DNA from: CAG-791 sp002390025
GTDB lineage: Bacteria; Bacillota; Clostridia; Lachnospirales; Lachnospiraceae
Assembly (NCBI GenBank): GCA_946543465.1
Contig: CAMNLR010000099.1
Span: forward strand, 1 to 11,369
Direction of reading: 5' to 3'
Length of the DNA: 11,369 nucleotides
Positions within the stretch are counted from its first letter, which is position 1. Each line of letters begins with the position of its first letter. The translations under genes and the position numbers were made by a program. Shown one piece after another: positions 7,160 through 11,369 of the stretch. The notes under the pieces are model-generated. The model was given only the letters and a program-made list of their open reading frames with translations. It ran no database searches and was not told the origin of the DNA.

Positions 7160-7296
7160 CGAGTTCCTGTTCACGCCCTCTCGAGGGGCGTGACAGTAAC
7201 TAGCGTTCGCCCATGCTAAATTCGCTACGCGAATGGGGCGAACGCCGTTTAACTCGGGTTTTTGCGTTGGAAACCACGCAAAAACACCTCGAGTTC
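7160..7296. repeat. Island of three consecutive palindromic hairpins (possible MITE-like or REP-like element)
   Basis: Three strong inverted repeats follow each other. Hairpin A is CTGT(t)CACGCCC / GGGCGTGACAG (7167-7178 with 7186-7196). Hairpin B is GCGTTCGCCC / GGGCGAACGC (7203-7212 with 7236-7245) and encloses an inner ATTCGC / GCGAAT stem. Hairpin C runs from AACTCG (7251) to CGAGTT (7295) with a long GTTTTTGCG / CGCAAAAAC core around a GGAAACC tip. The block is bounded by the 7-nt direct repeat CGAGTTC (7160-7166 and 7290-7296), which could be a target duplication or chance. Nothing here codes for protein. The density of palindromes suggests a non-autonomous repeat element rather than simple terminators. 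Confidence 0.5.
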
Positions 7297-7319
7297 AGGT
7301 GGGTCTTACCGATCAGAAT

Positions 7320-7361
7320 ACCGCATAGAAATGATCCGCCGGATTATCTGTGCGGTTTTTT
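7320..7361 (+). terminator. Intrinsic terminator after the SDR gene
   Basis: A long stem starts ACCGCA (7320-7325) / TGCGGT (7351-7356) and continues through AGA/TCT and ATCC/GGAT around a GCC loop, with a 2-nt bulge. It is followed by six T residues (7356-7361). It should end transcription coming from the SDR gene or the hairpin island. Confidence 0.85.
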
Positions 7362-7362
7362 A

Positions 7363-7371
7363 TGCTATAAT
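7363..7371 (+). promoter_or_regulatory. Extended -10 promoter
   Basis: TGCTATAAT (7363-7371) is a consensus extended -10 box directly after the terminator U-tract. The -35 region (around 7343-7348, ATTATC) is poor, which extended -10 promoters tolerate. It would drive the decayed reading frame at 7437-7691, and so looks like the surviving promoter of a lost gene. Confidence 0.5.
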
Positions 7372-7436
7372 TGGTGGGTAGGTATGGGAGGAGCTGCAGA
7401 GCAGGGATTCTGTTCCGGAAAAAATCGAAGAGGTAA

Positions 7437-7691
7437 TGCACAGATGAAAAAGAATTTCTTGACTGGAAAATCGATCTGCAGCAGACCAATCTGGAGGCGG
7501 ATGCGGTCCTTCTGACCTACGGCTCTTACATTATGAGAGAAGTGCCCCCCGCAAGCGGAGAGGGCAGCGCCTACATGCCCAACCTTCCTGCGGGCATCTG
7601 TGCCTGCTTCGGAATGGGCCAGCCGGGAGGAAGTGTTCCGGTTACGCTTCCTCAGATCGATGAAAACTACAGGCTGATCGCAAATCCCTGA
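7437..7691 (+). pseudogene. Probable remnant of a glycoside hydrolase family 3 C-terminal region
   Basis: From the codon after the TAA at 7434-7436 to the TGA at 7689-7691, one frame stays open and reads as normal protein. It contains FLDWKIDLQQTNLEADAV, then VLLTYGSYIMREVP, an AGICACFGMG segment, and near the end SVPVTLPQIDENYRL. This end resembles the C-terminal part of the family 3 sugar hydrolase fold, where a P-x-G-x-LPV...P-x-LDENY stretch closes the second domain. There is no start codon or ribosome site at the 5' end, and the frame upstream is broken by a stop; a continuation (KIEEVMHR) lies in another frame, suggesting a frameshift. I therefore call it a decayed fragment. The family assignment is from memory of the motif only. 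Confidence 0.4.
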
Positions 7692-7893
7692 ATGGCCGCA
7701 ATGTGCGGAGAAAAGGCGGAGAAAAGCGGGCCGATTGGGACTGGAACAATAGTCCGGTTTCAGCTATTATAGAACGGTATTACTTCACTGGTTGACGCCT
7801 TGAGCAAACGCAGAATGATCCCTGCAGTTACCATATATGAAGGAAAAAATGCTCTGAGAAAGCATTCATTTTTTGAAAATACAGGAGGCGGTT
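7692..7893. other. Intergenic region with a candidate promoter
   Basis: There is no gene here. A small hairpin GGACT / AGTCC (7738-7742, 7751-7755) lacks a U-tract. TTGACG (7792-7797) with AATGAT (7814-7819) after 16 nt is a plausible promoter for the following gene. It would give a leader of about 65-70 nt containing the AGGAGG site at 7883-7888. Confidence 0.4.
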
Positions 7894-8865
7894 ATGGAAG
7901 CGAAGGTCAGCATAGGACATCTCGAAGTACATGACGAAAAGGGGTCCTACAGAATCCCGATCGGCCGAAGAAGCAGAAAATGCCTGATGATCCTTGATCA
8001 GAAAGAGGGGGAGTATATCCGGAGTCTGGAACTGGATCTTTTCACAGGCTTTGTATATTACTGTGTGGACAATGCCACAAGCGGCGGTCTGTCCTATTAC
8101 TATGATATGTCCAGCAAAAAAGTGAGCCGCTTTTTTGTCCACAGGTACCTGCGGCTGGCCAGGAACCACGGTTTTGTCGCCACACCGGAGGAGTACGAAG
8201 TATTCGAGAAGCTGCCCTGCGAAAACTGGGTAGAGGAGGTGGAGAAGCTTCCCGGCTGGAAGGAAGCGATTGAAAACCGCATGCAGAGACTTCTGCTGCC
8301 TGAGGCGGATGTTGTCAGGATTCCTGCTTCTGAGTACCTCTGCAAATCGGGCAGTGACAGCAAAAATGACTCACAGCCTGAGGCGGCTGACTGCGGTATT
8401 TCCGGGATTGCTTCCGTATCTTTTTTCCGCGCTCCGTCTGCATACCCCGCCAGGGAGAAGGAGTACACCTATCTGTTCAGACAGTCGCAGGGTGAAAATC
8501 TCCTGCTCTACAGGGATGATGTGGTCGGCAATGCCTTCTTCGGAGAAGATGTGGAATTTGAGAGGATCCTCTCCGACACAGAGTGTGCATGGCTGGGGAG
8601 CCTGATCCTGAGTGCCGCCTGCCCCGGTCAGGGAAATCCCGGGGCTGAGGCCGCTGCCTCCGCGACGGAACAGATCCTCACACCGGAGGTGATGGGCACA
8701 CTTTTCCCGCTCCGGGAAGAACTTGTCCTCAACAGGGCTGTGATCAGCTATGAAGACGGGACAGTGAAAGAGATTACCGCGGACATGGCGGAACAGATCA
8801 GGCATGCCGATTTGCTGCACACGGCTCTGCGGGGACTGCTCCGACGGGAGATCGAACTGACATGA
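7894..8865 (+). CDS. Hypothetical protein (323 residues), unrecognised
   Basis: I do not recognise this protein. ATG 7894 is chosen because a perfect AGGAGG site (7883-7888) lies 5 nt before it; the in-frame TTG at 7873 is upstream of that site and rejected. The product has no signal peptide or clear membrane helix, so it should be cytosolic. The N-terminal half (about 1-130) is rich in aromatic and charged residues, with YYCVDN, LSYYYDMSS and RFFVHRYLRLARNHGF. A low-complexity linker (about 152-172, Ser/Asp/Glu rich) separates it from a C-terminal half with YTYLFRQSQGENLLLYRDD and a helical end. The two halves may be separate domains. It stands alone between a decayed gene and a structured RNA candidate, with its own promoter, so context gives no role. 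Confidence 0.7.
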   Translation: MEAKVSIGHLEVHDEKGSYRIPIGRRSRKCLMILDQKEGEYIRSLELDLFTGFVYYCVDNATSGGLSYYYDMSSKKVSRFFVHRYLRLARNHGFVATPEEYEVFEKLPCENWVEEVEKLPGWKEAIENRMQRLLLPEADVVRIPASEYLCKSGSDSKNDSQPEAADCGISGIASVSFFRAPSAYPAREKEYTYLFRQSQGENLLLYRDDVVGNAFFGEDVEFERILSDTECAWLGSLILSAACPGQGNPGAEAAASATEQILTPEVMGTLFPLREELVLNRAVISYEDGTVKEITADMAEQIRHADLLHTALRGLLRREIELT

Positions 8866-8870
8866 ACCTG

Positions 8871-8898
8871 TTGCAGGAAAGAGAAGAAAGTGTAATAT
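8871..8898 (+). promoter_or_regulatory. Candidate promoter for the structured RNA and cell-wall unit
   Basis: TTGCAG (8871-8876) is followed after 16 nt by TAATAT (8893-8898). The start of transcription would fall near 8905, just before the first hairpin of the structured region. This fits transcription of that region on the + strand as a leader or as an independent RNA. Both boxes deviate from consensus. Confidence 0.4.
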
Positions 8899-8910
8899 TT
8901 ATCTCAATGA

Positions 8911-9050
8911 GCAGAAGACCCCCGCTCCTGTAAGCGGCGGGGAAAACAGCAGCCTGCCCGTCTTAGATGCGGGCCGCAATCCCCTCTGAGAGCAAGGCTC
9001 CGCGAGGAAACCCCGCGGGCGGGTCTAAAACACTAAGAGGACGGAAAGTC
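8911..9050 (+). ncRNA. Candidate structured RNA with a possible pseudoknot, class unknown
   Basis: This GC-rich stretch is not coding and folds compactly. H1 is CCC plus CCGCT (8919-8926) with AGCGG (8933-8937) and GGG (8939-8941), one C bulged. H2 is GCCCG (8956-8960) / CGGGC (8970-8974). H3 is CCTC (8983-8986) / GAGG (9004-9007), enclosing GAGC (8990-8993) / GCTC (8997-9000). The H2 loop TCTTAG (8961-8966) is perfectly complementary to CTAAGA (9033-9038), a 6-bp pseudoknot. The stems are joined by A-rich single strands (GGAAAACA, GAGGAAACC, CTAAAACAC), typical of an RNA on the + strand. There is no terminator before the next gene at 9091, so it is either the 5' leader of the cell-wall genes or a processed RNA. 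I cannot match it to a known family. Confidence 0.5.
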
Positions 9051-9090
9051 ACAATACGAAAGCAGTAAGGAAGGATTCGGGTGGATCAGG

Positions 9091-9705
9091 ATGAGAAGCA
9101 GAGCAAGATTTCGTGCTATGGGAAGAAGGATCACGGCGCTTTTCCTGGCGGCTGTCTGCATGGCGGCGCTTGTGACAACGCCGGTGATGGCAGATACGCA
9201 CAGAGAATTCGAATATGATGTCGATACTCCCTGGACGAACGACGATGTGCAGGAGATGCTGGATTATGCCACTTATTGGGTGGGCAAGATCGACTATGCA
9301 TCTTCCCAGAACAACACAGACCCGCACGGGGAGAGCCATGAGGAACTCCATGACGGCGGCAGGACCGACTGCAGCTGGTTTGTGTACCACGTGCTTTTCC
9401 GCTATGGTCTTCTCGATCATTTCGTTCACTCCTATGAGTGGGGAAACAGCCCCGGCGAGTATCCCGGCGGACACAATATCGGCAGAGATCTCAGCAATGC
9501 AGTGCCCGGAGATATTCTGTGCACCGGTGAGGGAACCAAGTCTCAGAACAGCCACGTTCTGATCTACCTGGGAGGAGACAAGGTTGTACATTGCGCGGCA
9601 GGCCACGGCGTGATCATTTCCGATGCGCCCAATCATCCCCGCCAGATTGTACATTTTTCATGTGTTCCCAACCATCAGACCGATAAGGGTGTAGATACGG
9701 AATAA
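9091..9705 (+). CDS. Secreted NlpC/P60-like cysteine hydrolase
   Basis: This is a 204-residue exported protein. A signal peptide is clear: basic residues to 13, hydrophobic 14-31, and a likely cleavage site after VMA at 34. The mature part is a small CHAP/NlpC-P60-type papain-like domain, the group that cuts peptidoglycan stem peptides or cross-links. TDCSWFVYHVL (92-102) carries the nucleophile Cys94 in a DCSxF-like motif, AVPGDILC (137-144) is the usual P-GD strand, and SHVLIYLGGDKVVHC (154-168) gives catalytic His155 and a second His167. No separate wall-binding domain is present; the neighbouring gene, 36 nt downstream, encodes one, so the two may act together at the cell surface. The start ATG 9091 follows GGGTGG at 9079-9084. 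The substrate bond is not known. Confidence 0.8.
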   Translation: MRSRARFRAMGRRITALFLAAVCMAALVTTPVMADTHREFEYDVDTPWTNDDVQEMLDYATYWVGKIDYASSQNNTDPHGESHEELHDGGRTDCSWFVYHVLFRYGLLDHFVHSYEWGNSPGEYPGGHNIGRDLSNAVPGDILCTGEGTKSQNSHVLIYLGGDKVVHCAAGHGVIISDAPNHPRQIVHFSCVPNHQTDKGVDTE

Positions 9706-9741
9706 AACCTGCGGTGAAATAGAAGGATAAAGGGCACTTAA

Positions 9742-11190
9742 ATGAGCGGACTTGAAACAGAAAAAGATTATCAGAGTAATGAAGAAGTGCAGGAGGAGAA
9801 GCCTGCCGGACAAGCGGATGACAAGACCGCCGATCCGGTTCAGGACGATGCACTCAAAAAGAAAAAGAGCAGACTTCTGATCGCTGCTGGCGCGGCGGCT
9901 GTCATTGTGATTGCTTTTTTCTGCTACTCGGGTTGGATGCAGCTTCCCTGGATGCAGAATAAATACTTCCTGGTGCACGGAATCCCGGCAAAACAGCAAT
10001 GGGTACAGGACGGCGAATCCTATTATTATATGGATGAAAACGGCCGTATGTCCGAGGGACTGCAGACTGTCGACGGCAATCATTATTATTTTGATGAGGA
10101 GACGGGAGTTATGCAGACCGGCTGGATCGAAGCCGGAGAAAAGCAGCAGAAGATGTATTTTCAGCCCGGATCCGGCAAAGCAGCTGTCGGCTGGATGGAC
10201 CTCGACGGAAACACCTATCATTTTTCTGACCAGGGACAGATGCAGACAGGCTGGATCACCGTCGATGACAAAAAATATTATATGGACGAAAACGGCTGCA
10301 AGTGCACCGGCTGGCAGACTGTCGGGGAGGAGGAATACTACCTGGGAGAAGACGGGGCAATGCAGACCGGCTGGGTCACTGTGAATGAGGACACCTATCT
10401 GCTGGATGAGGAGGGCCACAAGTGCACCGGCAAGCAGACTGTGGACGGAAAAGACTACTTTTTTGACAATGAGGGCGTCATGCGGACTGGCTGGAGCATG
10501 TCCGGCGGAAAGCGCTATTACTACGCGGAAGACGGCAGCATGAAGACCGGTATGATCACTGTGGGCGGAGAAAAATTCTACCTCGGTGAGGACGGAGCAG
10601 TAGAACCCGGATGGCATGAGGGGGACGACGGGTCCTTCTATGTCTGCTCGGACGGTTTTGTGGCGGATCCCCGGGACGGAACAGGCAACTACGGCCGTCT
10701 TATTGTGCGGACAGTGGGCATAGACGTCTGGCTCAACACCGGCAGGTCCCGCGACGATTATCAGTCGATCGTGGATGAAGAGAACAGCGCCCTGGTCGTA
10801 GAGGAGCGCAGGGACCTGCAGCCCGTCATCGCCGACCGCAGAAGCCAGGGATTCAACCTCTCAGGAATCACGGAAGGGAGTTCCGCCTGCGTCATCTACG
10901 CAGACGGGACCGTACAGGAGTATGTCTGCACACGCGCAGCTGTCGGACGGAATCTGGGCAATGATGTTGTCGACGGCCTGAATATGTCTGTCTGGAGACA
11001 GAATGCAGGCGGACTCTGCGCATATGCGAGTGCCGGGACCAAGGACCCTGAACAGGTCATCACTGTTTTCTGGGAGCCCGTAAAGGATGAGACCGAAGAC
11101 GGTCAGAGCACTTCACAGGAAGAGACGGAAACGGGAGAAGACGCAGAGACGTCATCAGAAGAGGATTCTGAGGAAGATTCCGAAGAATAA
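9742..11190 (+). CDS. Membrane-anchored cell-wall-binding-repeat protein with degenerate sortase-like domain
   Basis: In this 482-residue protein an acidic cytoplasmic N-terminus (1-38) and a KKKK stop-transfer cluster precede one membrane helix (about 44-64). Residues 86-310 hold eleven tandem repeats of about 20 residues of the choline/glucan-binding type (W-x-T/V-x-G-x-x-YY-x-x-x-x-G-x-M-x-T-G). These bind wall polymers in related proteins. Residues 318-447 have the strand pattern of a sortase barrel: IVRTVGIDVWLN, PVIADRRSQGF, then YADGTVQEYVC and GLCAYASAG. At the expected catalytic positions, however, His is Arg366, Cys is Ser430, and no matching Arg follows. A Glu/Ser/Thr-rich acidic tail (448-482) ends the protein. 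The domain is therefore probably non-catalytic, perhaps binding or scaffolding. It pairs with the hydrolase gene upstream. ATG 9742 is preceded by AGAAGGATAAAGGG. Confidence 0.75.
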   Translation: MSGLETEKDYQSNEEVQEEKPAGQADDKTADPVQDDALKKKKSRLLIAAGAAAVIVIAFFCYSGWMQLPWMQNKYFLVHGIPAKQQWVQDGESYYYMDENGRMSEGLQTVDGNHYYFDEETGVMQTGWIEAGEKQQKMYFQPGSGKAAVGWMDLDGNTYHFSDQGQMQTGWITVDDKKYYMDENGCKCTGWQTVGEEEYYLGEDGAMQTGWVTVNEDTYLLDEEGHKCTGKQTVDGKDYFFDNEGVMRTGWSMSGGKRYYYAEDGSMKTGMITVGGEKFYLGEDGAVEPGWHEGDDGSFYVCSDGFVADPRDGTGNYGRLIVRTVGIDVWLNTGRSRDDYQSIVDEENSALVVEERRDLQPVIADRRSQGFNLSGITEGSSACVIYADGTVQEYVCTRAAVGRNLGNDVVDGLNMSVWRQNAGGLCAYASAGTKDPEQVITVFWEPVKDETEDGQSTSQEETETGEDAETSSEEDSEEDSEE

Positions 11191-11245
11191 GCAGAAACAG
11201 AACAAAGCAGAAATAGAACTAAGCAGAATAGAACAGCAATAAAAA

Positions 11246-11286
11246 ACCCGCTGCGGCAGATGAAATCTGCCTCAGCGGGTCTTTTT
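11246..11286 (+). terminator. Intrinsic terminator of the cell-wall unit
   Basis: The stem CCCGCTG (11247-11253) / CAGCGGG (11273-11279) continues, after one C-T mismatch, with GGCAGAT (11255-11261) / ATCTGCC (11265-11271) around a GAA loop. TCTTTTT follows (11280-11286), and six A residues precede the stem. It is a strong terminator for the genes at 9091-11190, and it is also the target-type site for the intron that begins next. Confidence 0.93.
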
Positions 11287-11369
11287 GTTTGCGCGCCATG
11301 GGCGCGCTCTAACGGGTGAAAGTCCCGAGTACGCGTAGGCAACAACGAAGTACATAGCTGAACAGCAAG
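11287..11369 (+). mobile_element. 5' end of a bacterial group IIC intron (runs off the window)
   Basis: From G11287 the sequence aligns base for base with the start of domain I of group IIC introns such as that of Oceanobacillus iheyensis, as I remember it. There is a GTNTG-like start, then a GCGCGCC / GGCGCGC stem around ATG (11291-11307), TCTAACGGGTGAAAGTCCCG (11308-11327) containing the typical GGGTGAAAGTCCCG hairpin, and a TAGCTGAACAGCAAG end. Group IIC introns insert directly after intrinsic terminators, exactly the situation here. The start reads GTTTG rather than the usual GTGYG. The intron-encoded reverse transcriptase and domains V/VI would lie to the right, outside the window, so completeness and activity cannot be judged. 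Confidence 0.8.

Noticed and set aside
7194..7253. Integron-type attC site around hairpin B (GTTTAAC at 7247-7253)
   Set aside because: The core sites do not fit the RYYYAAC/GTTRRRY pair on both arms, and no integrase or gene cassette structure is visible.
7213..7515. Forward frame across the hairpin island and the terminator
   Set aside because: It passes through palindromes and a strong terminator, and its composition is not protein-like. The frame ending at 7691 is the coding-like one in the overlap.
8916..8945. Resemblance of CCCCCGCTCCTGTAAGCGG to the B12-box region of cobalamin riboswitches
   Set aside because: The other conserved cobalamin elements (the upstream GGTG...GGGAA part and the downstream AGCCAGGAGACC-like segment) are absent, and the downstream genes have no cobalamin link.
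1..11369. tRNA or rRNA genes, CRISPR arrays, toxin-antitoxin or known defence genes
   Set aside because: I looked for and did not see these signatures. The only short tandem repeats are the 36-nt and 19-nt arrays, which lack the spacer structure of CRISPR.

Overview
This window looks like a chromosomal segment from a member of the Bacillota, most likely a Lachnospiraceae-type clostridium. The evidence is moderately GC-rich coding sequence with purine-rich Shine-Dalgarno sites, an ECF-type S component without its own ATPase genes, choline/glucan-binding-type cell wall repeats, and the start of a bacterial group IIC intron. This is an inference from family content; no marker gene fixes the taxon. 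All genes that I accept lie on the + strand. The long minus-strand reading frames are shadows.

Left part (1-4323): a PanE/ApbA-type ketopantoate reductase (240-1151), a short in-frame tandem repeat, then a closely spaced run of four genes. These are a two-helix small membrane protein (1330-1605), a YaaA-family protein (1657-2409, TTG start), a membrane-anchored endonuclease/exonuclease/phosphatase-fold protein (2448-3539), and a metallophosphoesterase (3577-4323). The last three gaps are about 40-50 nt, so the four genes may be co-transcribed.

Middle part (4324-7146): an AT-rich promoter-like stretch is followed by a leader that can fold into a three-way junction and then a terminator-like hairpin (4541-4565). 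Next come a nucleoside hydrolase (4639-5622) and an ECF S-component-like membrane protein (5747-6337). This is a plausible nucleoside or nucleobase salvage unit with a transcription-attenuation leader. A short-chain dehydrogenase (6502-7146) follows, after a small array of 19-nt repeats.

Right part (7147-11369): a roughly 130-nt island of three consecutive strong hairpins, a clear intrinsic terminator, an extended -10 promoter and a decayed fragment resembling the C-terminal end of a family 3 glycoside hydrolase. After these comes a 323-residue protein I do not recognise (7894-8865). A second promoter-like site then leads into a compact GC-rich structured RNA candidate with a possible pseudoknot (about 8911-9050). 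It precedes a two-gene cell-envelope unit: a secreted NlpC/P60-like hydrolase (9091-9705) and a membrane-anchored protein (9742-11190) with eleven cell-wall-binding repeats and a sortase-like C-terminal domain that appears to have lost its catalytic residues. A strong terminator (11246-11286) ends this unit. Immediately after its U-tract the window enters the 5' end of a group IIC intron, which runs off the right edge.
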